A DNA stretch of 34,680 nucleotides from Intrasporangium chromatireducens Q5-1. GTDB taxonomy: Bacteria; Actinomycetota; Actinomycetes; Actinomycetales; Dermatophilaceae. The stretch's first letter is position 1, and each line of letters starts with the position of its first letter. Positions 7,370-15,676 of this stretch are shown piece by piece. Where the stretch lies: assembly GCF_000576575.1 (NCBI RefSeq), contig NZ_AWQS01000021.1, positions 1-34,680 of the forward strand, read 5' to 3'. A model generated the notes under the pieces. It did not search any database and had not been told where the DNA came from. It saw only the letters and a program-made list of their open reading frames with translations. The translations under genes were made by a program, and so were the position numbers.

Positions 7370-8320
7370 GTGAGCGCAACGCGGATCCCGTGGATCGACG
7401 CCGCCTCCCTGAGGCAGGCGCTGCCCTGGCCGCACGTCGTCGACACCCTGGAGTCGGCCATCCGGGACGGGGCCAGCCGCAGGGACCTGCCACCTCGCAC
7501 CGGCGTCCCGGTCACCGCGGGTGAGCTCCTCCTCATGCCTGCCGAGGTGGGCGTGGACGTCGGCGTCAAGGTCGTGGCGGTGCACGATGGCTCCGCAGGA
7601 CCTGCCGTGCCACGGATCCAGGGCGTCCATGTCGCCTTCGACGGCGTGACGCTGGCACCGACCGCCGTGCTCGAGGCACGCACCCTGACGCTGCTCCGGA
7701 CAGCGGGCCTCTCCGCTCTCGCGGTCCGCCATCTCGCGCCCGGCCCGGCACGGTCGCTCGCGCTGTTCGGGACGGGACCGCAGTCGGTCGCGCATGCCCT
7801 GGCCATTGACTCGGTGCGCCCCCTCGAACACGTGTGGGTCATCGGGCGCCGGCCCGAGTCCGTCGAGACCGTCGTCGAGCAGCTCGGCGACGCCGGCATC
7901 GCTGCCGTATCCGGCACGCCCGCGGACATCGCCTCGGCAGACATCGTGGCTTGCTGCACCACCGCTGCCGACCCGCTGTTCGACTCTCGCGCGCTTCGTC
8001 CACAGGCCACGGTCGTGGCGGTCGGCTCGCACTCGCCCACGAGACGGGAGGTCGATGCGGCCCTGGTCCGAAGGGCAACCGTCATCGTCGAGTCCCGTCC
8101 GTCCGCGCTCACCGAGGCGGGAGACATCGTCATCGCCATCGATGACGGCGTCCCGGCGGGCACCGCGATCGACGGCGACCTCGGCGACCTCGTGCGAGGC
8201 GACGTGACCATCCATACCGACCGGCCGCGGCTCTTCAAGAGCGTCGGCGAGGCGTGGGCCGACGTTGTCGTCGCCTCCGCCGCCGTCAGGGAGGTGCTGG
8301 CCTCCACCGCCGTCGTATGA
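7370..8320 (+). CDS. Ornithine cyclodeaminase/mu-crystallin family protein, probable pyrroline-2-carboxylate (ketimine) reductase
   Basis: 316 residues with a Rossmann segment LFGTGPQSVAHALAI (about residues 128-142). The family's substrate Lys is in VGVKVVAVH and its Arg in LLRTAGLSALA. The catalytic Asp of true ornithine cyclodeaminase (in GGDCPGKTEL) is replaced by His in AVGSHSPTRREVD. That argues for an NAD(P)H-dependent imine reductase. Next to acnX, reduction of 1-pyrroline-2-carboxylate to L-proline is the best reading, as in known trans-/cis-3-hydroxyproline pathways. It starts with GTG at 7370, 19 bases after the flavoprotein stop, so the two are cotranscribed. An amino acid dehydrogenase role cannot be excluded. 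Confidence 0.83.
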   Translation: MSATRIPWIDAASLRQALPWPHVVDTLESAIRDGASRRDLPPRTGVPVTAGELLLMPAEVGVDVGVKVVAVHDGSAGPAVPRIQGVHVAFDGVTLAPTAVLEARTLTLLRTAGLSALAVRHLAPGPARSLALFGTGPQSVAHALAIDSVRPLEHVWVIGRRPESVETVVEQLGDAGIAAVSGTPADIASADIVACCTTAADPLFDSRALRPQATVVAVGSHSPTRREVDAALVRRATVIVESRPSALTEAGDIVIAIDDGVPAGTAIDGDLGDLVRGDVTIHTDRPRLFKSVGEAWADVVVASAAVREVLASTAVV

Positions 8321-8332
8321 CCGACTCCGCAG

Positions 8333-8352
8333 GCCGGGGCAGCGACCCCGGC
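8333..8352 (+). terminator. GC-rich hairpin between the OCD gene and proV
   Basis: GCCGGGG (8333-8339) and CCCCGGC (8346-8352) form a perfect 7-pair stem with a 6-base loop, 13 bases after the OCD stop. No T-tract follows, so it may be a weak terminator or an mRNA processing/attenuation structure separating enzyme genes from the importer. Confidence 0.35.
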
Positions 8353-8390
8353 TCATCTCAGCCCCTCCCACACCCCCGAGGTGATTCGCC

Positions 8391-9569
8391 ATGGCACCGA
8401 TGATCGAGGCCCGAGGCCTGACCAAACGATATGAGCCGGCCCGCTCAGAACGCAGGCTCGCCCGACGTGGAGAACCGACGTCGGAGGGCACCCTTGCCGT
8501 CGACGACGTGAGCTTCACCGTCGAGGAGGGGGAGCTGTTCGTCATCATGGGGCTGTCCGGGTCGGGCAAGTCGACCCTGCTGCGCATGCTGAACCGGCTT
8601 GTCGACCCGACCTCGGGCTCGCTGCAGATCGGCGGTCAGGACCTCCTGTCGATGGACGACGGACAGCTCCGGGACGTCCGCAACTCCACCATCAACATGG
8701 TGTTCCAGCACTTCGCGCTCTTTCCCCATCGAACCGTGCGGGAGAACGCGGCCTACGGCCTCCAAGTGCGCGGTGTGCCCGAGAAGGAGCGCCTCGAGCG
8801 CGCTCAGACTGCCCTCGACACGGTCGGCCTCGGACAGTGGGGACACGTCCGGCCCCAGGAGCTGTCCGGCGGCATGCGTCAGCGGGTCGGGTTGGCGCGC
8901 GCGCTGGCGACCGATGCCCCGGTGCTGCTGATGGACGAGCCGTTCAGCGCGCTCGACCCGCTGATCCGCCGGGACATGCAGGACCTGCTCCTCGGCCTGC
9001 AGGCGGAGATGCGCAAGACCATCGTCTTCGTGACACACGACCTCAACGAGGCCATGCGGCTCGGTCACCGGATCATGGTCATGCGCGACGGACGCGTCGT
9101 CCAGCTCGCCTCCGGCGCCGAGATCCTGGCCGCACCGGCGGACGACTACGTCGCCAACTTCGTCTCGGACGTCGACCGGTCCCGCGTCGTGACCGCGGAG
9201 CACATCATGCGGCCGCCCATCATCACGGCGCGCACCGGGGAGGACCCCCGTTCGGTGCTCGACCGGATGGGCAACGCGGAGGCGATCGGTGTCTATGTGC
9301 TGGACGAGGCCGGCAAGCTCATCGGTGCGGTCGGGGACCAAGACCTTGCCGACGGCATCGAGGCTGGCTGCCCACGCATCGAGTCGCTGGCCTCCGGCAC
9401 CTTCGCGACCACGTCCCCGGAGGCCCGTCTCATCGAAGTCATGCCGCTCGTCGGCCGCCACTGCGTGCCGCTGGCCGTGACCGACGACGACGGCAAGCTG
9501 CTCGGGGTCATCCCACGAGCGTCCCTGCTCAACACCCTCGCGGACCAGAGGAGGCCCGCTCATGCCTGA
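8391..9569 (+). CDS. proV: Betaine/quaternary-amine ABC transporter ATP-binding protein (ProV/OpuAA type)
   Basis: A 392-residue ATPase of a betaine importer. It shows Walker A GLSGSGKST near residue 54, a Q-loop VFQHFALFPHRTV, signature ELSGGMRQRVGLARAL, Walker B VLLMDEPFSALDP and the H-loop VFVTHDLNEAM. After residue ~270 come two C-terminal CBS domains (HIMRPPIITAR; LASGTFATTSPEARLIEVM), typical of ProV/OpuA. An unusual insert of about 15 residues (ARSERRLARRGEPTS) lies before the Walker A region. GAGGTGA precedes the ATG. It overlaps proW by eight bases. In this cluster the importer probably feeds the Rieske demethylase rather than only supplying osmoprotectant. Confidence 0.93.
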   Translation: MAPMIEARGLTKRYEPARSERRLARRGEPTSEGTLAVDDVSFTVEEGELFVIMGLSGSGKSTLLRMLNRLVDPTSGSLQIGGQDLLSMDDGQLRDVRNSTINMVFQHFALFPHRTVRENAAYGLQVRGVPEKERLERAQTALDTVGLGQWGHVRPQELSGGMRQRVGLARALATDAPVLLMDEPFSALDPLIRRDMQDLLLGLQAEMRKTIVFVTHDLNEAMRLGHRIMVMRDGRVVQLASGAEILAAPADDYVANFVSDVDRSRVVTAEHIMRPPIITARTGEDPRSVLDRMGNAEAIGVYVLDEAGKLIGAVGDQDLADGIEAGCPRIESLASGTFATTSPEARLIEVMPLVGRHCVPLAVTDDDGKLLGVIPRASLLNTLADQRRPAHA

Positions 9570-10449
9570 GTTCCACATCGGCGATGTGGTCGCCGCCATC
9601 ATCACCTGGCTGCAGGACAACATGTCCGGCTTCTTCGACGGCATCGCCGCCGTCATGCAGACACTCATCGACGTGGTCCTCGCTGCGCTGACCGCGCCAC
9701 ACCCGTTCGTGATCGTGGCGCTCGCGGCGGCCCTCGCCTTCTGGGCGCGAGGCATCGGCTTTGCTGTGTTCAGCCTCCTCGGTCTGCTCCTGGTGGACTC
9801 CATGCAGCTGTGGGGCCAGACGATGGAGACGCTCGCGATCGTCCTCGTCGCGAGCATCGTCGCGGTGCTCGTCGGAGTGCCGGCCGGGATCTGGGCGGCT
9901 CGCAGCAGCCGCGCCAGCACCGTCATCCGCCCGGTCCTCGACTTCATGCAGACCCTGCCGGTGTTCGTCTACCTCATCCCGGCCGTGTTCCTCTTCGGTA
10001 TCGGGGTCGTGCCTGCCGTCGTCGCGACGTTCATCTTCGCGATCCCACCAGGCGTGCGCCTCACCGAGCTCGGCCTGAGGCAGGTCGACCCTGAGATGGT
10101 CGAGGCCTCCATCGCCTTCGGCGCGAAGCCGTGGCAGCTGCTGCGCCAGGTCCAGCTGCCGCTCGCAGTCCCGTCGATCATGGCGGGCATCAACCAGGTG
10201 ATCATGATGGCGCTGTCCATGGTGGTCATCGCCGGCATGGTCGGTGCCGGGGGCCTCGGCGCCGTCGTCGTCCAGGGCATCAGCCGTCTCGACATCGGGG
10301 TCGGCTTCGAGGGCGGTCTGGGTGTCGTGTTCCTCGCCATCTTCCTCGACCGGCTCACGAGCGCCTTCCCTCGGCCTCGCCGTCGCCCCCGAACAGAAGC
10401 CATCGAAGCGCTTGAGCCGGAGGCCGAGCCGGCCCCGGCCGCCGCCTGA
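9562..10449 (+). CDS. proW: Betaine/quaternary-amine ABC transporter permease (ProW/OpuAB type)
   Basis: A 295-residue inner-membrane permease with an N-terminal amphipathic stretch and about six hydrophobic segments between residues 48 and 280. The permease EAA loop is visible in VEASIAFGAKPWQLLRQVQL, followed by SIMAGINQVIMMALSMVVIA and MVGAGGLG, which are characteristic of ProW. The C-terminus is a charged, Pro/Ala-rich tail (PRPRRRPRTEAIEALEPEAE) longer than needed for the fold. The ATG at 9562 overlaps the end of proV, indicating coupled translation. proX follows 58 bases later. Confidence 0.93.
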   Translation: MPEFHIGDVVAAIITWLQDNMSGFFDGIAAVMQTLIDVVLAALTAPHPFVIVALAAALAFWARGIGFAVFSLLGLLLVDSMQLWGQTMETLAIVLVASIVAVLVGVPAGIWAARSSRASTVIRPVLDFMQTLPVFVYLIPAVFLFGIGVVPAVVATFIFAIPPGVRLTELGLRQVDPEMVEASIAFGAKPWQLLRQVQLPLAVPSIMAGINQVIMMALSMVVIAGMVGAGGLGAVVVQGISRLDIGVGFEGGLGVVFLAIFLDRLTSAFPRPRRRPRTEAIEALEPEAEPAPAAA

Positions 10450-10507
10450 CCAGTCCGATCCCGTGCCAACCCGCTCCACGTCAGCCCGTCACCAAGGAGA
10501 GTCCCCC

Positions 10508-11410
10508 ATGCTTTCTCGCCGTCTCACCACCAGCATCATCGGCGCCACCCTCGCCATCGCGACGACCCTCTCGGTCTCCGCCTGCAGCTCGTCCGGCCCC
10601 GCCAGCGCCGACGCCGGCGGCAGCGCGAGCAAGACGATCAACATCGGCTACATCGCCTGGGACGAGAACATCGCCAACAGCTACCTGTGGAAGGAGCTGC
10701 TCGAGCAGCAGGGCTACCAGGTCAAGCTGAGCCAGCTCGAGGTGGCCGGGCTGTACTCCGGCGTCGCGGACGGGCAGCTCGACCTCTTCATCTGCGCCAC
10801 GCCAAAGACGCACTCCGACTACTGGAAGCGGTTCGACAACAAGTTCACCGTCCTCGGCCAGTGGTACGACACCCTCACCCAGGCGGTTGCCGTGCCGGAC
10901 TACACCGGGCTGAAGTCCATGGCGGACCTCAAGGGCAAGGCGAACGAGTTCAACGGCCAGATCGTCGGTATCGAGGCCGGCTCCGGCCTGATGCGCCAGC
11001 TGCACGACAACGCGGTCAAGGACTACGACCTGTCGGGCTACAAGATCCTCGACGGCAGCACTCCGGCGATGCTGGCCGCGCTCGACAAGGCCGTCAAGGA
11101 GAAGAAGCCGATCGCCGTCACGCTGTGGCAGCCACACTGGGCCTTCAGCAAGTACCCGATGGTCCTGCTCGAGGACCCGAAGGGCAGCTTCGGCGGGATG
11201 GACACGTACAAGACCATCGCGAGCAAGAAGTTCGCCGAGGGCAACCAGAAGGTCTCCGCCGAGCTCGCCAAGTTCCACATGACGCCCGAGCAGCTGCAGA
11301 GCCTGGAGCTGATGATCTCCGAGGCCGGTCAGGGCAAGGAGCAGGCGGCGGCCAAGGCGTGGATCGCCAAGAACGAGTCCGTCGTCAAGGCCTGGACCGG
11401 CACCAACTGA
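10508..11410 (+). CDS. proX: Betaine-binding lipoprotein of ABC transporter (ProX/OpuAC type)
   Basis: A 300-residue extracellular lipoprotein. The signal peptide MLSRRLTTSIIGATLAIAT ends in lipobox VSAC with the lipidated Cys at residue 26. The mature part has OpuAC features: INIGYIAWDENIANSYLW at the first binding loop, a central GIEAGSGLM and, near residue 210, VTLWQPHW. The Trp residues are of the kind that form an aromatic cage around quaternary ammonium groups. AAGGAG lies 8 bases upstream of the ATG. It completes proVWX and directly precedes the Rieske oxygenase gene (67 bases). Ligand could be stachydrine, a hydroxyproline or pipecolate betaine, or glycine betaine. Confidence 0.92.
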   Translation: MLSRRLTTSIIGATLAIATTLSVSACSSSGPASADAGGSASKTINIGYIAWDENIANSYLWKELLEQQGYQVKLSQLEVAGLYSGVADGQLDLFICATPKTHSDYWKRFDNKFTVLGQWYDTLTQAVAVPDYTGLKSMADLKGKANEFNGQIVGIEAGSGLMRQLHDNAVKDYDLSGYKILDGSTPAMLAALDKAVKEKKPIAVTLWQPHWAFSKYPMVLLEDPKGSFGGMDTYKTIASKKFAEGNQKVSAELAKFHMTPEQLQSLELMISEAGQGKEQAAAKAWIAKNESVVKAWTGTN

Positions 11411-11477
11411 TCACCGCGCTCGCCCAGGACTGAGGCGCAGCGGCCACCCCACCGAACGAACAGGAAGGAAGACGGCG

Positions 11478-12734
11478 ATGACACTCTCCGAGACCCCCGT
11501 GCACGACCCCTTGGACGAGCTGTTGGCTCGCCGCGAGCCAGGTCGCAGCCTGGAGGCGGCCTTCTACACGAGCCCGGACATCTTCGACGTGGACGTCCGC
11601 CGGATCTTCGCCCAGCACTGGATCTTCGTGGGCACCGCCGCGGAGGTCCGTGAGCCGGGTGACTTCTTCACGGTGACGGTCGGACCGTGGTCCGTGATCG
11701 TCCTTCGTGACGATGACGAGCAGGTGCGGGCGTTGCACAACGTCTGTCGCCACCGCGGGGCACGGGTCCTGACCGAGGAGCGCGGCTCGGTGGGCAACAT
11801 CGTCTGCGGCTACCACCGGTGGACCTACGCCACGGACGGCTCGCTCCTGCATGCCGAGTCGCAACCGCCCGGCTTCGACCCGTCGTGCTTCGGCCTCAAG
11901 CAGGTCCACGTCCGCAATGTGGCAGGCCTCATCTTCATCTGCCTCGCGCAGGAGCCGCCCGCCGACCTGGAGGAGGTGGCGAACGTCGTCACGCCGTACC
12001 TCGCGCCGCACCAGCTGGAGCGGACCAAGGTCGCGGCCCAGATCGACATCGTCGAGCAGGGCAACTGGAAGCTCGTCATGGAGAACAACCGTGAGTGCTA
12101 CCACTGCGACGGGCACCCCGAGCTGATCGCCTCGCTCTTCCCCCTCTTCGGCTACACCGAGGAGGACATCACGCCGCGGCTGCGACCGGTGCTCGAGAGG
12201 TACGAGCGCGCCAAGTCGGACCTCCACGACACCTGCCGGGCTCGGCAGGTGCCGATCGAGGTCCGTGAGGAGCTCGACACCCGCGCGACGGGATTCCGGG
12301 TGGAGCGCATGCCCCTGGACCTCGCCGGTGAGTCCTACAGCGCAGACGGCTCCCGGTTGTGCCAGAAGCTGCTGGGTGACTTCACCACGGCCCGGTTCGG
12401 CGACCTGTCCCTGCACATGCAGCCGAACAGCTGGTTCCACTTCCTCGCGGACCACGCGGTGACCTTCTCGGTCATCCCGGTCGCTCCCGGGGAGACGCTG
12501 CTGCGCACGACCTGGCTGGTGCACGAGGACGCGGTCGAGGGGACCGACTACGACGTCGACTCGCTCACCGCGGTCTGGCGCGCGACGAACGCCCAGGACA
12601 GCGCGCTGGTCGCGCGCACCCAGGCCGGGGTCAGCAGTCCCGCCTACGTGGGTGGCCCCTACTCGCCGACGGAGAACCAGGTCGAGGCGTTCGTGTCGTG
12701 GTACCTCACCCGGCTGCGTCAGACGACGGCATGA
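11478..12734 (+). CDS. Rieske-type N-demethylating oxygenase, GbcA/Stc2-like catalytic subunit
   Basis: A 418-residue Rieske non-haem iron oxygenase. The [2Fe-2S] ligands are Cys90 and His92 (CRHRG) and Cys110 and His113 (CGYHRW). The mononuclear iron site is in MENNRECYHCDGHPEL, with His209 and His213 as likely ligands. Glu206 takes the place of the bridging acidic residue, a feature shared with quaternary-ammonium oxygenases rather than aromatic dioxygenases. This signature is seen in stachydrine demethylase Stc2 and glycine betaine monooxygenase GbcA. The expected reaction is oxidative removal of one N-methyl as formaldehyde, using O2. GGAAGGAAG lies six bases before the ATG. Translation is coupled to the reductase through an ATGA overlap. 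Stachydrine-type substrate is inferred from neighbouring proline genes. Confidence 0.9.
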   Translation: MTLSETPVHDPLDELLARREPGRSLEAAFYTSPDIFDVDVRRIFAQHWIFVGTAAEVREPGDFFTVTVGPWSVIVLRDDDEQVRALHNVCRHRGARVLTEERGSVGNIVCGYHRWTYATDGSLLHAESQPPGFDPSCFGLKQVHVRNVAGLIFICLAQEPPADLEEVANVVTPYLAPHQLERTKVAAQIDIVEQGNWKLVMENNRECYHCDGHPELIASLFPLFGYTEEDITPRLRPVLERYERAKSDLHDTCRARQVPIEVREELDTRATGFRVERMPLDLAGESYSADGSRLCQKLLGDFTTARFGDLSLHMQPNSWFHFLADHAVTFSVIPVAPGETLLRTTWLVHEDAVEGTDYDVDSLTAVWRATNAQDSALVARTQAGVSSPAYVGGPYSPTENQVEAFVSWYLTRLRQTTA

Positions 12735-13873
12735 TCAGTCCTCAAGGCGTCGGCGGGTCCGCCCTGCAGACAGACGGCACCCTCGAGCTGCTGCTCGTGG
12801 ACCGGCCGATCTGGGACGGGGACGTGGACGGCGCGCTCGTGTGTCACCAGGTGCAGCAGGTCATCCATGACGTCCGCACGTTCGTGCTGGGCAGCCGCGG
12901 GCGACACCGGTTCCGCCACCTGCCCGGACAGTACGTCACCGTGTCGGTCGAGGTCGACGGCAAGACGTTGAGCAGGTGCTACACCATCACCTCGCCGCCG
13001 ACGCGCCCTCACACCCTGTCCATCACGGTCAAGCGCGTGCCGGGCGGGATCGTCTCGAACCACCTGCACGAGCACCTGCACCCCGGCGGGGAGCTGCGGG
13101 TCGACGGGCCGTTCGGCACGTTCAGCATCGCGCACCACCCGGCACCGAGGTACCTCTTCATGTCAGCGGGGAGCGGGATCACGCCGTTGATGGCGATGAT
13201 GCGCACCCTCCATGACCTGGGATCGTCCGCCGACGTCACCTTCGTGCACTTCGCCCGGACGCCTGCGGACATCGTGTTCCGTACCGAGCTGGACGCCATC
13301 GCCGCCGGCAATCCCGGGGTGCGGCTCCTGCACGTGGTCGAGGACGAGGGCGGCGAGGGCGGCTGGAGCGGGCTGCGGGGCCGAGTCGGCACAGCCCTGC
13401 TGTCGGCCGCCGTCGCGGATGCGGCGGAGCGTGAGACGTTCGTCTGCGGGCCGGGACCGTTCATGGCCGCGGCCCAGGCAGCACTACGCGCGCTGGGCCT
13501 GCCTTCGACCCGATACCACGAGGAGACGTTCGTCTTCGAGGACCTGGCTCGTGACCTGACTCCGTTGGCCGTCTCCTCAGGGGAAGGGTCTGCGTCGCAG
13601 ACGGAGCCCAACGGATACGAGGTCTCCTTCCGCAAGAGCGGTCGCACCGTCACCTGCCGGCCCGACCAGTTCGTCCTCGACGCCGCACTGGAGGCCGGCC
13701 TGACGCTGCCCTCCTCCTGCGGCCTCGGGATGTGCGGCACCTGCAAGACGACCCTGCTCGATGGGACCGTCGACATGACCCATCAGGGCGGCATCCGGCA
13801 ACGCGAGATCGACAACGGCAAGATCCTCATCTGCTGCTCCCGCCCCACCTCACCCCTCGTCGTCGACTCCTGA
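12731..13873 (+). CDS. Flavin/ferredoxin reductase partner of the Rieske oxygenase (GbcB/Stc-type)
   Basis: A 380-residue electron-transfer protein passing NAD(P)H electrons to the Rieske oxygenase. Order of domains: FAD-binding barrel (about 40-140) with RCYTITSPP, NAD-binding domain with SAGSGITPLMAMM and FVCGPGPFMAAA, and a C-terminal plant-type [2Fe-2S] ferredoxin. The ferredoxin has SCGLGMCGTCKTTLLDG and a last Cys in ILICCSRP. The ATG at 12731 overlaps the oxygenase stop (ATGA), which selects this start over one 33 bases upstream. A roughly 40-residue N-terminal extension before the flavin domain is unassigned. This fused reductase-ferredoxin layout matches GbcB-like partners of betaine oxygenases. 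Confidence 0.92.
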   Translation: MISPQGVGGSALQTDGTLELLLVDRPIWDGDVDGALVCHQVQQVIHDVRTFVLGSRGRHRFRHLPGQYVTVSVEVDGKTLSRCYTITSPPTRPHTLSITVKRVPGGIVSNHLHEHLHPGGELRVDGPFGTFSIAHHPAPRYLFMSAGSGITPLMAMMRTLHDLGSSADVTFVHFARTPADIVFRTELDAIAAGNPGVRLLHVVEDEGGEGGWSGLRGRVGTALLSAAVADAAERETFVCGPGPFMAAAQAALRALGLPSTRYHEETFVFEDLARDLTPLAVSSGEGSASQTEPNGYEVSFRKSGRTVTCRPDQFVLDAALEAGLTLPSSCGLGMCGTCKTTLLDGTVDMTHQGGIRQREIDNGKILICCSRPTSPLVVDS

Positions 13874-13884
13874 AAGGCAGCACC

Positions 13885-14271
13885 GTGACAGACAACCGAC
13901 CCAGGGTGATCCGACCCGAGACCGTCGGCCCCACGCTGTACACCCGGCCCGCCCGTTCGGGCCCGGTCGATCGCTTCGAGCCCGGTGACGCCCTGGTCCG
14001 CACCCTGATCGACACCGATCGCTTCGAGGTCGGCATCTGGGAGGCGCTCCCGGGCGAGTCCTTCTGGGTGGACGAGCACGAGCTGGACGAGTTCCAGTAC
14101 GTGATCTCCGGGGAGGCCACGGTCGTCCTGCCCAACGACCGCACCGCGATGGTCGCTCGCGCCGGCGAGGTCGTGTACATGCCCGCCGGCACGGCGCACC
14201 AGACGATGAACCGGGGCGCGGAGCCGCTGCGTGTCCTCTACTGCGCGCCGCCCAACGCGATCGCCACCTGA
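13885..14271 (+). CDS. Small single-domain cupin protein
   Basis: 128 residues forming one cupin barrel. The first motif region reads ELDEFQYVISGEATVVLP, so the usual HxH metal ligands are absent. The second motif is intact around MPAGTAHQTMN with one His. It starts with GTG at 13885, eleven bases after the reductase stop, with AAAGG upstream. Such cupins (DUF861-like) often accompany amine or ureide catabolic genes. An accessory, sensor or isomerase role is possible but cannot be chosen. The missing histidines argue against a typical cupin dioxygenase. Its place between reductase and flavoprotein genes indicates a role in the same pathway. Confidence 0.8.
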   Translation: MTDNRPRVIRPETVGPTLYTRPARSGPVDRFEPGDALVRTLIDTDRFEVGIWEALPGESFWVDEHELDEFQYVISGEATVVLPNDRTAMVARAGEVVYMPAGTAHQTMNRGAEPLRVLYCAPPNAIAT

Positions 14272-14315
14272 TTCTTCGCTACCCACCATCCCGACCAAAC
14301 ATGGAAGAAGGAGTC

Positions 14316-15632
14316 ATGTCGGACCAGAGAGTGACGACGGACGTCGTCGTCATCGGTGCCGGCGTCATCGGCTGCGATGTCGCCTACGAGCTCGCGCGGC
14401 GCGGTCGTCGCGTCGTCGTCGTCGACCGAGGACCGGGTGCCGGACACGGCTCGACGAGCGCTTCCTCGGCCTGCATCCGGTTCAACTACTCGACCTTCAC
14501 GGCGGTCGCCGTGGCGTGGGAGGCGAAGCAGCTCTGGGCGGACTGGGAGCGCTACCTCGAAGGCACGGACGATGGGCAGCTCGCTCACTTCGTGCAGACC
14601 GGGGCCCTCTGCCTCGAGTCGCCGGGACAACAACGATCGAAGGTGCTCAGCTTCTTCGACCGTGCGGGCGTCCCCTACGAGGAATGGGACAGCGACACCG
14701 TCCGCGCAAAGCTGCCGGCTCTCGAACCCGGCCGGTTCTGGCCACCCAAGCCGGTCACCGACGAGGCGTTCTGGGATCCGCCGGAGGGGTCGCTGACGGC
14801 GTACTGGACACCGGACGGTGGCTTCGTGGACGACCCGGTGTTCGCGGCCCACAACCTCATGGCCGCTGCAGTGCGCCACGGTGCCGACTTCCGGTTCCGC
14901 GCTCAGGTCACCGGAATCGTGCGCGACGAGCACGAAGTCCGTGGTGTCGAGCTGGCCGACGGGACGACCGTGCTGGCACCGGTCGTGGTCAATGTCTCCG
15001 GGCCGCACTCCGGTGTCATCAACGAGATGGCCGGAGTGCTCGACGACTTCAGCATCAGCACGCGGCCCATGCGTCAGGAGGTGCATCACCTCGCGGCGCC
15101 ACCCACCTGGAACCACGAGGTGCCGGGGCCCATGGTCGCCGACCTCGACCTCGGCACCTACTTCCGTGGCGCCCCCGCTGGCGGGTTCCTGGTGGGCGGT
15201 GCAGAGCCGGAGTGCGATGAGCTGCAGTGGCTCGACGACGCGGACCGCTATGCGCCGACCGTGAGCAAGGAGGTCTACGAGGCGCAGGCGTATCGCGCCG
15301 CCCGCCGGCTCCCGGAGCTCACGGTCCCCAACCGGCCGTCGGGCGTCGTCGGCGTCTACGACGTGTCCGATGACTGGGTGCCCATCTACGACCGCACCAG
15401 CCTGTCCGGCTATTACGTCGCGATCGGCACGAGTGGCAACCAGTTCAAGAACGCTCCCGTCGTCGGCCAGGTGCTGGCCGCGATCATCGAGGCGAGCGAG
15501 GCGGGCCAGGACCATGACCGGGTGCCCACCCGGCTGACCCTGCCCGTCACCGGGCTCACGGTTGACCTCAGCGACTACAGCCGGCTCCGACCGGTCGACC
15601 GGACGCGGAGCAGCTTCAGCGTCTTCGCCTGA
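14316..15632 (+). CDS. FAD-dependent amine/amino acid oxidoreductase (DAO, sarcosine-oxidase-like)
   Basis: 438 residues of the DAO family. FAD binding is shown by DVVVIGAGVIGCDVAYELARR near residues 11-31 and GSTSASSACIRF after it; GYYVAIGTSGNQFKNAPVVG near the C-terminus closes the FAD site. It lies at the end of the Rieske operon. It could oxidise a secondary or tertiary cyclic amine: demethylate N-methylproline, or dehydrogenate the ring. The start is uncertain. ATG at 14316 has AGAAGGAG very close upstream (two bases from GGAG); ATG at 14301 has no site. No SoxA/D/G partners are nearby, so it is probably a monomeric-type enzyme. Confidence 0.8.
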   Translation: MSDQRVTTDVVVIGAGVIGCDVAYELARRGRRVVVVDRGPGAGHGSTSASSACIRFNYSTFTAVAVAWEAKQLWADWERYLEGTDDGQLAHFVQTGALCLESPGQQRSKVLSFFDRAGVPYEEWDSDTVRAKLPALEPGRFWPPKPVTDEAFWDPPEGSLTAYWTPDGGFVDDPVFAAHNLMAAAVRHGADFRFRAQVTGIVRDEHEVRGVELADGTTVLAPVVVNVSGPHSGVINEMAGVLDDFSISTRPMRQEVHHLAAPPTWNHEVPGPMVADLDLGTYFRGAPAGGFLVGGAEPECDELQWLDDADRYAPTVSKEVYEAQAYRAARRLPELTVPNRPSGVVGVYDVSDDWVPIYDRTSLSGYYVAIGTSGNQFKNAPVVGQVLAAIIEASEAGQDHDRVPTRLTLPVTGLTVDLSDYSRLRPVDRTRSSFSVFA

Positions 15633-15640
15633 GACCGCCG

Positions 15641-15676
15641 CCCCGACCTCTTCGCCGTCACGCGGAGAGGTCGGGG
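15641..15676. terminator. Bidirectional hairpin between convergent genes
   Basis: CCCCGACCTCT (15641-15651) and AGAGGTCGGGG (15666-15676) form a perfect 11-pair stem with a 14-base loop. It lies between the flavoprotein stop and the lysR 3' end, overlapping the last lysR codons. Position and symmetry suit termination of both transcripts. Confidence 0.75.

Noticed and set aside
11478-13873. Reading the Rieske pair as a glycine betaine (choline pathway) system
   Set aside because: Not excluded biochemically, but choline/betaine aldehyde dehydrogenases, DgcB and serine/glycine enzymes are absent, while proline, AcnX and imine-reductase genes surround it. A cyclic betaine is the better reading.
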